64,000 nt of DNA from Azolla caroliniana (GCA_043228905.1 JBHGNT010000010.1:21204001-21268000); one strand, 5' to 3'; shown: positions 1 through 10,439, numbered from the stretch's first letter. The notes: generated by a model not told the origin, from the sequence alone. Program-made: numbers and translations.

Positions 1-1057
1 GGTGAGGCCAGTCGCGGCTCCCTTGCCGGAGGGCAGCGAGTTGTGAATAAAGGGGGTTGCATCGGCCCGAGTTTACGAAATCCGGCCCGCATTGGACACA
101 CGTTCACCGACATAATGTTGTGCAAGCTCAAAATCGGTGGGGGCGGCTTCCTACTACTGGCGGAAGAGGACCGTTTTCGGGGAATGCTCGGAAGGCACGG
201 CAAGGCTTTCGCATTCTCACCGGAGGAGATCAGGTGCATAGACCCGATAGTCGTGGAACCAATGGTGAAATTCATGGTACCGCATGTGTCGTGGAGTCTC
301 AAACTGATTCCAGTACCCAGAGCTCACATCCCGAAGCTGATGGAGCTGTTAAAGCAAAAGGTCGAGATGGGAATCCTTGAACCGTCGAGTGCCCCATACT
401 CGAATCAGTGGTTTACCGTGCCGAAGAAGGACGACACGTTGCGCTTTATTCAAGAGCTGCAGCCAGTCAACAAGGTGACCATTCGAAACGCAGGAATCGG
501 ACCGACAATAGACGAGTTCGCGGAGGCCTTCGCCGGAAGGTCGATTTACTCGGTCGGTGATCTCTATTCGGGGTACGATCAGTTCCAGCTTGCCGTAGAG
601 AGCAGGGACATCACGACAATGTGAACTCCTCTCGGCCTAGTACGAATGTGTACCCTGCCACAAGAAGGGACGAACTCAGTGGCTCACATGGTGAACGCAA
701 TGAACAAAGTGCTGAGGGATTGTATCCCGGACATCACCATGCCGTTTTTGGACGACGTCCCGATCAAGGGATGCGCGGTGGAGGAAAGGGAGGAGACGAT
801 CAGACCGGACGGATGCCGGAAATTTGCGACGACGCACATCGATGACTGCGAGAAGGTGCTACAGAGGTTGGAGAGCGCGAGGCTCACCTTCTCCGGGGGA
901 AAGTCGGCCTTCGGGCAATCAGAGATCATGGTCGTCGGACACCTATGCGGGCCGTACGGCCGGAAACCGTCTCTGGCTAAGGTAGAAGCCATCTCTGCGA
1001 TGAAGAACGATTGTAGCTCGGTCACGGAGGTTCAGAGGTTCTTGGGAGCGTGCACGT
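1..1057 (+). pseudogene. Element B reverse transcriptase (N-terminal and central part), broken
   Basis: An RT fragment. The frame at 43-624 contains a PVPRAHIPKLMELL stretch, the LQPVNKVTIRNAG motif and the DLYSGYDQFQLA catalytic segment. A TGA at 622-624 replaces the CGA arginine seen in copy F. The same frame continues from 646 with the second catalytic box PFLDD (about 748-762) followed by PIKG. Relative to copy F the first 170 bases are partly shifted in frame. Coding stops at 1057 where element A begins, inside the RT/RNase H connection. It cannot make a working enzyme. RT copies the element RNA into cDNA in cytoplasmic particles. Confidence 0.85.
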
Positions 1058-1616
1058 TGTCGTGAAGAAAACCGTCCACAAGGGACATGGGAGATCCTAG
1101 GTAGGTAGATTCGGTAGGTAGGAAGTTAATAGGAAACGGCTCCCTTCTTCCCTATAAAAGGAGGGAGACGAGGAGGAGGAAGGGATCGCGAAGTAAGAGA
1201 AGACGAAGTGCTGTCGGATTGTGGGCCGAAGGCTTCTCTCTCTTCCAAACTCCATAGCTTCTTTCTGCGTAGGTTTCGGGAGGATCGCACTGCTCTGAGG
1301 AAGCCCGAGTGCTTCCAGCAGCACCACCAACCTACTCCTTTCTTTCTGTGCGTTTACGAACAGGCATCGGCATCTGTTCGCCGGCCTATTCGGTTGTAAC
1401 CGACTTCGTGTTCTTGTTGTTTGTCTTTGTTAATACATACATACATTCGTGTCTATCTGTGTCGCTGTCCCACTCACGTCTTTGTGTCGAAGGGCCGTGT
1501 CCCTGCGAATCTACGCTCGCACCTAGTGGGTTCCCTTCTCCTTTCTCTCTTGCTCTTTGGTACAAGACTCCCGAGGTCCCGCCTCATTCCACGCATCCGC
1601 GAGGAATACCTTGACA
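1058..1616 (+). repeat. 5' LTR of element A
   Basis: Begins TGTCGTG and ends TTGACA, directly followed by the primer-site motif. A TATA-like CTATAAAAGG lies near 1152. The 3'-terminal segment holds the family signature, an inverted-repeat-containing GACTCCCGAGGTCCCGCC near 1566-1583. Compared with the 3' LTR a block of about 77 bp is missing after position 1080. Confidence 0.9.
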
Positions 1617-1618
1617 TC

Positions 1619-1640
1619 TTGGTGAACCCGACGTGAAGGA
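1619..1640 (+). other. Primer binding site candidate of element A
   Basis: Three bases after the LTR end the motif TTGGTGAACCCGACGTGAAG begins. The same motif follows the LTR ends of the family C copy (10407), F (26741) and E (minus strand, 33371-33388), so it is a conserved minus-strand primer site. The TGG start fits pairing with a tRNA CCA end; the tRNA was not identified. Confidence 0.7.
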
Positions 1641-1659
1641 GGCGGCAGAAGAGCAGAAG

Positions 1660-2751
1660 ATGAAAGGGTCAGATCTTGCGGAGGCCATGGCTTCGGCCGT
1701 GGATCGGATATTGAGCGCACGCGAGGGCTCCGGCGCCCTCGACAGAGCCATTGAGGCGGTCGTCGGTACGATCGGCCAGTTCAGCGGAAAGGATGACACG
1801 AAGTATTTGGCGTCCTACGGGACAGAAATGCTGATGCGGGACATTCCGGAAGAGAGGCGTCTTGCCGGGTTTCCTCGAGTGGCGATGCCGAGCATCCATG
1901 CGGAGGTGCTTGAGGTGCGGGCGGAGAGCCGTACCTGGGAGGAGTTCGAAGGCCGACTCCTGGAAAAATACGGGTTGGACGACGCGCTCCGGCTTTCGAA
2001 ACGAGACTTCATGGAATGGGTGGAGTCCCCCGGCAAGGGAAGAAACGCGTCGGCACTCCTCCGGGAATTCGAAGAACGCTTTGCGCGCCTTTCGGCGCTT
2101 GACCGAAACATTCTGGATACGAGCCGGGTCCTACTGTTCGTCAAGTCGGTGGACGAGCGGGACCGGGATCAAGTCGGCTCCTTGCTGGAAACCGAAGACG
2201 GGCTGACGACCGACTGGGCTGCGGTTAAGAGAGTCTGTGGCCGTTTCGACAAACGGCGAGAATGGACTGATAACGGGGCGGCCAGTGCGGGCTCTGTCAC
2301 AGCAAGGAGGCTTGAACCGGCACCACAAGAGCGAAGGGCAGAAGCCCGGGAGTGGCTCGAAACCGGGTCGGCTCCGACCGGCATGGTCAATAACTCGTCC
2401 GGAGGAGCAACACTGCAGGAGTTGACGCGGGCGATAAAGGATCTCCAGATCGCCCACACTCGAAGGGAAGGCGGCGAACCGGCTCGTGACAGACGGCCGG
2501 TAGCAGGGAACAGGTGCATGTGGTGCGACGAGGTCGGCCACATTCGGAAGGATTGCGGCGATTTTGCAGAGCCGTTGATGAACCGGGTGGTGTACCTATG
2601 GGAAGGCCGGGTGCACGCCGGCGATACCAGAAGGGCCCTAAACCGGAACGACGGGCGAGGAGGTATGAAGAGACTGATGGAAGAGGCAGCGGCCCGACAC
2701 TACTCGGCGTGCACTACTCGGCATCGGCCGGTATTCGGGCCCACATGGTGA
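1660..2751 (+). CDS. Gag-type capsid/nucleocapsid protein of element A
   Basis: Reads from the first ATG after the primer site and is about 363 aa. The N-terminal half is a retrotransposon gag domain (DIPEERRLAGFP, a WEEF segment, an LLFVKSVD segment). A zinc knuckle CMWCDEVGHIRKDC (CX2CX4HX4C, about 2515-2556) binds element RNA. The C-terminus is abnormal: around 2700-2745 a short direct duplication (CACTACTCGGC) is followed by a jump into RT sequence, so the last residues are not native. In copy F the same frame continues into a protease. The protein would form the particle shell. The N-terminal 340 residues are intact. Confidence 0.85.
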   Translation: MKGSDLAEAMASAVDRILSAREGSGALDRAIEAVVGTIGQFSGKDDTKYLASYGTEMLMRDIPEERRLAGFPRVAMPSIHAEVLEVRAESRTWEEFEGRLLEKYGLDDALRLSKRDFMEWVESPGKGRNASALLREFEERFARLSALDRNILDTSRVLLFVKSVDERDRDQVGSLLETEDGLTTDWAAVKRVCGRFDKRREWTDNGAASAGSVTARRLEPAPQERRAEAREWLETGSAPTGMVNNSSGGATLQELTRAIKDLQIAHTRREGGEPARDRRPVAGNRCMWCDEVGHIRKDCGDFAEPLMNRVVYLWEGRVHAGDTRRALNRNDGRGGMKRLMEEAAARHYSACTTRHRPVFGPTW

Positions 2752-4139
2752 ATGCAATGAACAAGGTACTAAGGGATTGCATCCCAAACATCACCATGCC
2801 ATTTGTAGACGACATCCCGATCAAGGGGTGCCCGGTGGAAGAGAAGGACGCAACACTCGGACCGGACGGATGCCGGTGATTCGTGGCAACACACATCGAC
2901 GACTGCGAGAAGGTGCTACAAAGGCTAGAGGATGCGAGGCTCACCTTCTCCGGGGAGAAATCGGCCTTCGGGAAATCAGAGATCCTGGTGGTCGGACACC
3001 TATGTGGACCATATGGCCGGAAGCCGTCTCCGGCAAAAGTAGAAGCCATCTCCGCGATGAAGACCGACTGTAGCTCGGTTACGGAAGTTCGGAGGTTCCT
3101 GGGGGCGTGCGCATTCTACCACATATGGATCCCGCATTACGCCCACGTTGCGGAGCCGCTATACGGGTTGCTGAAGAAAGGGCGAAAATTCGAGTGGCGA
3201 GACGAGCACACGGAGTCGGTCCGGAAGCTGAAGGAAGCTCTTGCGGCAGCACCGGCGCTCCGGAAGGCTGTCTACGGGAAGGGTACCCCGGTATACATAA
3301 CAGTGGATACGAGTCCGACCGGGATCGGATGGGTCGTCAACCAAGAAGACAAGGACGGCATTCGGTTCCCGATCCGATTCGGCGCGAAGGTCCTCAGTGA
3401 GCGACAGCGAGGGTACGCCCAGGTTAAGCGCGAACTCTGGGGTATCGTTTCGGCAGTAAAGGCCGACAAAGACTACCTAATCGGGACAGGAGTGCTTATC
3501 GAGACGGATTGCCTGCCAATTCTCGGCATGGTTTCCGGATGCGCGACACCGGACCTGGCGATGCTCAGGTGGATAGCGTATATCAAGTCCCTGGACCCGG
3601 AAATAAGACACATTTCCGGAAAGGACAACGCCATGGCCGACATGCTTTCGAGGGCGAGGTTTGATGACGAGGGCAGCATGGTTTCGGAGGACGAAGAAGT
3701 CGGCGTGGACTTCTTTGAGGCGGCATACGTGACGACCGATGGGACGAGCACTCCGGCACTTAACGACTTCGACGAGAGCAAGTACGACGGCGAGTGGCTC
3801 CAGATCGGTGGATTTTTGAGGACAATGACGCCGGATGCGTCATGGACGAAGGACGAGGCCAACCGGATCCGGAAGAAAGCTTATCGATTCTTTCTCCGGG
3901 ACGGATACTTATGGAAGCACCCGAAGAAGAGGAACGGCGTCCCGCTCCGGGTGGTGGTGATGAAGGAAGAACAGGAGGAGCTGCTGACGGCTTACCACGA
4001 TAGCCCTTGGGCTAGTCACCGTGGAACGTGGTCCACGTTCGAGAAGATAAAGGGGAAGTACTGGTGGCCGGGACTGTACTGGGACGTGCATCGGTTCGTG
4101 ACAACTTGCGAGAGCTGTCAGATGCACTCCATAGTCTGA
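2742..4139 (+). pseudogene. Element A RT C-terminal part, RNase H and integrase zinc domain
   Basis: The open frame enters RT directly at HMVNAMNKVL, so the fingers and first catalytic aspartate are deleted. The second box reads PFVDD where other copies have PFLDD. A TGA at 2877-2879 interrupts the frame, which resumes at 2883 for 418 aa: RT thumb, RNase H (TVDTSPTGIGW near 3302, an ETDCLP segment, a SGKDNAMADMLSRA segment), then the integrase HHCC finger (HDSPWASH and CESC, about 3998-4120). TGA at 4137 ends the frame where other copies have CGA. Confidence 0.85.
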
Positions 4140-5132
4140 CATCGGGACGGGCTTCACCCTACGTACCCTCCGACCATTCACTTCAAATGGATGGTAGACC
4201 TGGTGACGATGCCGATGGGAGTAGGACAGATGCGGTATCTGGTCCTGGCTCGGGAAGATCTGACGAACCAGGTGGAAGGCCGAGCCCTTCAGAACAAAAC
4301 AACCGCGGCCGTATGTCGGTTCCTGATCGAGGACGTGATATGCCGGTACGGGTGTGTCGGGAAGATCGTGGCTGATCGCGGGGAGTTGGACGCCGAAGAG
4401 GCCGAGGAGTTGTTCGACTGGCTAGGATTCAAGCTCTCGCTTACCACTGCATACAATCCGGAGGCGAATGGGAAGGTGGAGCGCGGACACGGACCGATCG
4501 TCAAGGCGTTAGTTCGGGCATGCGGGGGGCAAGTCGGGAACTGGCCGCGGCTACTGCCTTACGCGTTGTGGGCTGACCGAACTACGCACAGTTCGGTAAC
4601 CGGATTCATGCCGGCAGAGCTCATGTTTGGGCAGAAGCCAGTCATGCCGATGGAACATACGATCTCCTCGTGGGCAACCGTGGACTGGAGAGACGAGATG
4701 AGCCAGGAGGAACTGCTGGCGGCGCGTATACGACAGCTCGAGCGAAGACCGGAGGACGTGGAGCAGGCTGCGGAAAAGCTTCGGGAAGCAAGGATGAGGA
4801 ACAAAGCCCGGTTCGACCAAACGCACCGGCTCCGACCGAAGAAGATCGAGGAAGTCGACTGGGTGCTAGTCTACGACAGCAGCCTCGACAACCAGCACCG
4901 AGCGACACGGAAGTTTGCAAGAAGGTGGTTCGGGCCTTACGTGGTACAAAGCGCCAACGACAACGGGACGTACCATCTGGCGGAACTCGACGGCACGAGA
5001 ATGGCGATACCGGTAGCTAGGAAGCGGATCAAAGCGTTCAAGAAGCGTCACGACGACGAGCCGGATCCGGTTAACCTGAACCGGAACGACAAACGATCCG
5101 AAACCGAGGAAGAACCGACGGGCGGGGAATGA
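4140..5132 (+). pseudogene. Element A integrase core and C-terminal domain
   Basis: Open from 4191 for 313 aa; the preceding bases belong to the same domain but are cut off by the TGA at 4137. The DDE triad is visible: D in MVDLVTM (4191 on), D in VADRGELD (about 4368-4390), E in GKVERGHG (about 4471), about 35 residues after the second D. A basic C-terminal domain follows (RARRWFGPYVV-like, then the RIKAFKKRHDDE tail). Integrase cuts target DNA and joins the cDNA. No chromodomain is seen, unlike elements D and I. Confidence 0.85.
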
Positions 5133-5190
5133 AGGCTGGACCGGTTTTCTCCGTCCCAACTCAATTTGGCGCATGCCAGTGGATGCGCGG

Positions 5191-5205
5191 TTAGGTGGGG
5201 GCGGA
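5191..5205 (+). other. Polypurine tract of element A
   Basis: The run AGGTGGGGGCGGA immediately precedes the TG of the 3' LTR. The same tract is found before the LTRs of B (7908-7920) and F (32393-32405), and inverted in E (20747-20763). It primes plus-strand DNA synthesis. Confidence 0.85.
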
Positions 5206-5841
5206 TGTCGTGAAGAAAACCGTCCACAAGCGGAATCGGTGCACCGGAGCATAGGAACCGGCTCTTCATGCACGTACGCCTTGTGTTGTACATAGGAGAG
5301 AATTAGGGACATGGGAGATCCTAGGTAGGTAGATTCGGTAGGTAGGAAGTTAATAGGAAACGGCTCCCTTCTTCCCTATAAAAGGAGGGAGACGAGGAGG
5401 AGGAAGGGATCGCGAAGTAAGAGAGGACGAAGTGCTGTCGGATTGTGGGCCGAAGGCTTCTCTCTCTTCCAAACTCCATAGCTTCTTTCTGCGCAGGTTT
5501 CGGGAGGCTCGCGCTGCTCTGAGGAATGCCCGAGTGCTTCCGGTAGCACCTCCAACCTACTCCTTTCTTTCTGTGCGTTTACGAACAGGCATCGGCATCT
5601 GTTCGCCGGCCTGTTCGGTTGTAACCGACTTCGTGTTCTTGTTGTTTGTCTTTGTTAATACATACATACATTTGTGTCTATCTGTGTCGCTGTCCCACTC
5701 GCGTCTTTGTGTCGAAGGGCCGTGTCCCTGCGAATCTACGCTCGCACGTAGTGGGTTCCCTTCTCCTTTCTCTCTTGCTCTTCGGTACAAGACCCCCGAG
5801 GTCCCGCCTCATTCCACGCATCCGCGAGGAATACCTCGACA
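5206..5841 (+). repeat. 3' LTR of element A
   Basis: 636 bp from TGTCGTG to CTCGACA, following the purine tract. It retains the block missing from the 5' LTR. TATA-like CTATAAAAGG near 5377. After 5841 element B resumes at TTCTACCACATATGG. Confidence 0.92.
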
Positions 5842-6798
5842 GTGTTCTACCACATATGGATCTCGCATTACACTCACGTCGCGGAGCCGTTATACGGGTT
5901 GCTGAAAAAGTGCCGAAAATTCGAGAGGAGAGGCGAGCATACGGAGTCTGTCCGGAAGATGAAGGAAGCCCTTGCCGCGGCTCCGGCGCTCCGAAAGGTT
6001 GTCTACGGAAAGAGCACTCCAATTTACGTAACGGTAAACACGAGTCTGACCGGGATCGGATGGGTCGTCAACCAAGAGGACAAGGACGGCATGCGTTCCC
6101 TGATCCGGTTCGGCGCGAAGGTCCTCAGCGAGCGACAACGAGGATACGCCCAGGTTAAACGCGAGCTCTGGGGTATCATTTCGGTGGTAAAGGCCGATAA
6201 AGACTACCTGATCAGGACAGAGGTAATTATCGAGACGGACTGCCTACCGATCCTTGGCATGGTTTCCGGATGCGTGACGCCGGACCTGGCACTGCTCAGG
6301 TGGATAGCGTACATCAAGTCCCTGAATCTGGATATACGACACATTTCCGAGAAAGACAACACCATGGCCGACATGCTTTCAAGGGCGAGGTTCGAAAACG
6401 ACGGCGGCATGGTTTCAGAGGACGAGGAAGTCAGCGTGGACTTCTTCGAGGCGGCTTACGTAACAACCGGCAGGGAATGCTCTCCAACGCTTAACGATTT
6501 CGACGAGAGCAAGTACGACGGGGAGTGGCTGCAAATCGACGAGTTCCTGAAAACAATGACACTAGACGCGGCATGGACAACGAACGAGGCCAACCGGATT
6601 CGGAAGAAAGCCTACCGATTCTTTCTTCGGGACGGATACATATGGAAGCACCCAAAGAAGAGGAATGGCATCCCGCTCCGAGTGGTGGCAAAGAAGGAGG
6701 AACAGGCAGATTTGCTGGTGGCGTACCACGATAGCCCATGGGCTGGACACCATGGAACGTGGGCCACGTTCGAAAAGCTAAAGGGGAAGTACTGGTGA
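5842..6798 (+). pseudogene. Element B RNase H and integrase zinc domain (continuation)
   Basis: Continues element B after nested A. It runs 318 aa open: RT end, RNase H (TVNTSLTGIGW, an ETDCLP segment, a SEKDNTMADMLSRA segment) and the start of the integrase finger. The active-site D of TVDTS is replaced by N (TVNTS), so RNase H would be inactive. The frame ends at 6796-6798 with TGA where copies A and F have TGG (KYWWPGL). Confidence 0.85.
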
Positions 6799-7845
6799 CC
6801 GGGACTATACCGGGACATGCATCGGTTTGTGACGACTTGCGAAAGCTGTCAGGTGCACTCCATGATCCGACATCGGGACGAGCTTCACCCAACCTACCCT
6901 CCGACCGTCCACTTCAAGTGGATGGTGGATTTGGTGACGATGCCAATGGGGGTAGGACAGATGCGGTATCTGGTGCTGGCTCGGGAAGATCTAACGAACC
7001 AGGTTGAAGGCCGAGCCCTGCAGAACAAGACGACGACAGTCGTGTGCCGGTTTTTGATTGAGGACGTAGTATGCCGATACAGGTGCGTAGGGAAGATCGT
7101 GGCTGACCGTGGTGAGTTGGACGCAGAAGAGGCCGAAGAGCTGTTCGACCGGCTAGGAGTCAAACTTTCGCTCACCACAGCATACAATCCGGAGGCGAAC
7201 GGGAAGGTGGAGCGCGGACACGGGCCAAATTTCAAAGCGCTAGTACGGGCATGCGGAGGCCGAGTCGGGGACTGGCCACGACTGCTACCTTATGCCTTGT
7301 GGGCGGACCGGACTACGCACAGTTCGGTAACTGGGTTCATGCCGGTCGAGCCGATCATGCCAACAGAGCGAACGATCTCCTCGTGGGCCACTGTGGACTG
7401 GAGGGATGAGATGAGCCGGGAGGAACTGTTGGCGGCGCGGATTCGACAGCTCGAGCGGAGGCCGGAGGACGTAGAGCAAGCCGCGGAGAAACTTCGAGTA
7501 GCGAGGATAAGGAACAAAGCCCGGTTCAACCGAACACATCGGTCCAGGCCAAGGAAGATCGAGGAAGGCGACTGGGTGCTAGTCTACGACAGCAGCCTCG
7601 ACAATCAGCACAGGGCCACGCGGAAGTTTGCGAGGAGGTGGTTCGGGCCTTACGTAGTAACAGGCACCAACGGCAATGCGACGTACCATCTCGCGGAGCT
7701 CGACGGTACGAGAATGGCGATACCGGTAGCGGGGAAGAGGATCAAAGCGTTCAAGAGATGGCACGACGGGGAGCCGGGGCTAAGAAGCATGGACAGCGAC
7801 GACAAGCAGCCTGAGGCGGAGGATGAACCGGTAAACGAGGAATAA
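6799..7845 (+). pseudogene. Element B integrase
   Basis: Resumes in frame after the TGG-to-TGA change; 342 aa from 6817 include the CC half of the zinc finger (CESC), the DDE triad (MVDLVTM; VADRGELD near 7105; GKVERGHG near 7204) and the basic C-terminal region. Compared with A about eight residues are missing after FMPVE (the LMFGQKP segment). It ends with TAA at 7843. Only the single nonsense codon separates it from the upstream frame. Confidence 0.85.
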
Positions 7846-7920
7846 CACTAGGATCGGTTTCCTCTCGTAAAAACCCAATTTTGGCGCATACCGGTGGATG
7901 CGCGGTTAGGTGGGGGCGGA

Positions 7921-8613
7921 TGTCGTGAAGAAAACCGTCCCCAGGCGCAAACCGTGTATAGTGTGTGTGAACCGGCCCTTACACGTGGGCACGTCCCTTG
8001 TCGTATAGTAGATAGGTAGGCACAAAGGTTAAATCCTAGGTAGCAATATTCTATAAGGTAAATCGAGGAGTATCTCTGTCCGAAAGGACAGACAATTAAT
8101 GTGATGTAAACGGGTGAAACGGCCTCCCTCCTTCAGCTATAAAAGAGAGGGAGACGGGGGAGAAGGGGATATAGCGCGCTAGAGGGAACGAAGTGTTGTT
8201 GGACTGGGACCAAGCTCTTCTTCTTTGTCGTTCCCCATAGCTTTCCTTTTGCGCAGGCTCTCAAGAGGTTGATTCTGCTCCGTGGAACGCCCGTGTGCTT
8301 CCGGCAGAATCTCCATCTTGCTCTCCTGTGTGCGTGGGTGATCAGGCGTCGGCATCCACCTCGCCGACCTGGTCGGTTGTAACCGTTCGATTCGTCTGCA
8401 TACATACAAATACATGCCTATATTTACATACACACTCTAGTGTTCTCAACTCGTGTCTCCTGTGTTGTTGTGACGTGTCCCCGTGCGCTTCTTTGTCTAT
8501 ACGTGAGTGAGCGTCTCTCTCTCTCTCTCTCTCTTTTTCTTCCTCACCTATTCCTCGGTCCAAGACCCCAGTGGTCTCGCCTTGTTCTCCGCGCACGCGC
8601 GTAACAACGCGAC
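7921..8613 (+). repeat. 3' LTR of element B
   Basis: Preceded by the purine tract GGTGGGGGCGGA (7909-7920). Begins TGTCGTGAAG; the last recognisable bases are AACAACGCGAC, with the expected terminal A lost or merged into the junction. Carries CTATAAAAGAGAGG near 8139 and the signature CCAAGACCCCAGTGGTCTCGCC near 8561-8582. Its U3 differs from the LTRs of A and F, so B belongs to a separate subfamily. Confidence 0.85.
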
Positions 8614-8974
8614 TACGGGATGGTGCCGAGCAAGGAAGGCAGTAGACGGCACACGGCGGTGTCGGAAACGAGAATATGGGCGTGCACAAACAGACTACAC
8701 AGAATGGAGGCCGGAACAAGGTAGATGGTCGGAGAGGGATCCTCTACACCGGGTCCCGGAGACCTTGGCAGTTCGAGCCGACGTGGCAACGTAAGACCAA
8801 GGAGAAGGAAGGTGGTTGCGAGGGGATGACGGCAAGAAGAAGGCTCCAAACCGGTAGCAGCGCGAGACGAAAGTGGCCAAGCGGGCTACTACGGGGTGTT
8901 CCTCGGATGCGGAGGACACTAGTATGAGGAGAAGCGGCGATACACGATCCAGTCGAGCGAGGCCAACGACGCGT
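8614..8974 (+). mobile_element. Family C internal 3' segment, upstream of LTR C1
   Basis: Non-coding GC-rich DNA alignable by eye with 19725-20095: both contain CTACGGGATGGTG, GGCTACTACGGGGTGTTCCT and ATGCGGAGGACAC in the same order. It directly abuts the TG of the LTR at 8975, so it is the 3' internal end of a C-type copy whose upstream part was split by element B. Confidence 0.7.
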
Positions 8975-9617
8975 TGTCGTGAAGAATTTCGGCCAGAGGC
9001 GGAAACCGGGAAATATTGGCTACATCGGCGGGGTGCAGCATGTGTACTCACCCTCGTATAATTGTGTGAATAATAGGAGTTAAGTCAGGACGAAGAATCC
9101 CATGTAAATTGGGATTTATCCCACATTGTAACGCATCCCTCTCCTTGTTCTATAAAAGGAAGGGATGGTCCCTTGTAGAAAGGTTGCCCATTTTTGCATT
9201 CATAGGGTATACCGTTGGATTAAGAAACACCATCTCTTTCTCTTCCTCTTGTTTTAGGGTTTTGTTTCTTCTTCTTTCCTCAGCTTCTTCCTCTTTTTCG
9301 TTCTGTGCACCGAGCCGGGACTTCTAGCGTTTCTGTTTGCTGCCCTGTCCCCTGTGAAAGACCCCGCTCAGCGCGACAAGCCCGAGAGCTCCCCGACCGG
9401 CGGCTTGGCAGTAGACGACTATTGCAACCTGAGCTACTTAGGTCGGGCTCAAAGCCGAGGATGTACTCTTTCCTTTGTAATATATACATTTGCATCTGTA
9501 TGTGCATATTCGTGTCTCTGTTGGTGTCGGGTGCTTTCCCTTCCCTGCGTTTCCTGTACATAAGGGCATGAGTTGGGTCGGTGTGTGTGTGTGTGTGTGA
9601 GTCGGTGCCAAGCGCGC

Positions 9618-10262
9618 TGTCGCGTTGTTACGCACGTGCGTGGAGAAAGGCAGGACCACGGGGGTCTTGGACTAGGGAGTAGAGGAGAAGGAATCGGACA
9701 TGGAATGGAAGCTTTGCTCAAGAAGGAGAAGAATGAACAAGAGATTAACTCGAACAAGAGGAAGATGGAGACAAGAAGATCAACAAGATATATTAAAACG
9801 AAATAAACGATTACAAAACGGTGGCCGCGTAGGCCGCACCAAACGACTACTCGAAACCCTAACCCTAACCCTAACGCTTGATACGTGGTATACCTCGCAC
9901 ACTCAAAATAGGCAACCCCCACAATGGTGCCTTCTCTCTCCTTTTATAGCACAAGGAGGGAAGACCGCTTATAAAGGTGAGACTAAAATATCCCCTTTCA
10001 TTCAAAGGGGATATTTGCCTTGATTTGGGGGAGGGTGAGATTGATGGCCCCTTAACTCCCACCTCCTCACAAACAACTACGTACTTATGTACCGCATAGT
10101 ACCTCTCTCTCTCTCTCTCTCTCGCGTGGATGTGCGTACAACCACATCACCGTTATACCTTTATTACTATAACAAATACATTATGTACGTGTGCAACGTT
10201 GCACATCGCTCTTTGGCTCTCGTTGCTCGGGTTTCCGCTTGTGGACAAAAATCTTCACGACA
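9618..10262 (-). repeat. Solo LTR in inverse orientation inside LTR C1
   Basis: Begins with TGTCGCGTTGTTACG, the reverse complement of the family LTR end, and finishes with CTTCACGACA, the reverse complement of the LTR start. The signature GGACCACGGGGGTC is at 9656-9669. No internal region is attached, so it is a solo LTR of 645 bp. The flanks CGCGC (left) and ACGCGC (right) match if one extra base is allowed. Confidence 0.8.
9854..9875 (+). repeat. Short telomere-like tract inside the solo LTR
   Basis: Three consecutive AACCCT units (AAACCCTAACCCTAACCC followed by TAACG). Plant telomeres are usually CCCTAAA; this is the six-base form. With only three units, chance or a transcribed LTR leader motif is as likely as a telomeric origin. 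Confidence 0.5.
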
Positions 10263-10406
10263 ACGCGCTCCCTCCCTTTCTCTCTCTCTCGTACGGTTGC
10301 TTCCGGGAAGCGTCAGGAATCGTCTTCTCGGCTTCCCTCCTTCCCTCGTCTGAGACCCCCGTGGTCCCGCCCTTCGACACACACGCGCGTAACAACGCGA
10401 CATATT

Positions 10407-10422
10407 TGGTGAACCCGACGTG
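10407..10422 (+). other. Primer binding site candidate, family C element
   Basis: TGGTGAACCCGACGTG lies four bases after the LTR end, identical to the site in the autonomous elements A and F. Confidence 0.7.
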
Positions 10423-10439
10423 AAGGGCGGCAAGGGAGA

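Larger units (their letters stand above)
1058..5841 (+). mobile_element. Element A: LTR retrotransposon nested in element B, with internal deletion
   Basis: The element starts TGTCGTGAAG and ends CTCGACA, with LTRs at 1058-1616 and 5206-5841, a primer-site-like sequence after the 5' LTR, gag, a truncated pol and a purine tract. By eye the LTRs differ at about 16 of roughly 559 shared positions, and the 5' LTR lacks about 77 bp present in the 3' LTR. Compared with copy F about 2.1 kb are missing (end of gag, protease, first part of RT). It sits in the RT/RNase H junction of B, a close relative. A clean target-site duplication was not found (CACGT left, GTGTT right). Confidence 0.9.
1..8613 (+). 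mobile_element. Element B: partial Ty3/gypsy-type LTR retrotransposon, interrupted by element A
   Basis: The window opens inside this element's pol region. Its coding sequence runs 1-1057, is interrupted by element A (1058-5841), and resumes at 5842 with the residues that follow in the intact copy F (the FYHIW stretch). It ends with a purine tract and an LTR at 7921-8613. The 5' LTR, gag and protease lie left of the window. B itself sits inside family C internal sequence, which resumes at 8614. Its LTR belongs to a different subfamily from those of A and F although the pol is very similar. Confidence 0.85.
8975..10402 (+). repeat. LTR C1 of family C, split by an inverted solo LTR
   Basis: LTR sequence occupies 8975-9617 and 10263-10402 (about 783 bp in total). 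It starts TGTCGTGAAGAATTT and ends AACAACGCGACA, followed by the primer-site motif at 10407. It contains TTCTATAAAAGGAAGGG near 9149. It aligns along its length with LTR C2 (18896-19636). The insertion 9618-10262 interrupts it near its 3' end. Confidence 0.85.

Noticed and set aside
1309-1720. Several 60-100 aa frames within LTRs (also at 5432, 26319 and 32614)
   Set aside because: They lie entirely in LTR DNA, recur wherever the LTR is present and resemble no protein.
9449-9922. 157-aa minus-strand frame
   Set aside because: It spans two different LTRs joined by insertion, so it cannot be an evolved gene.
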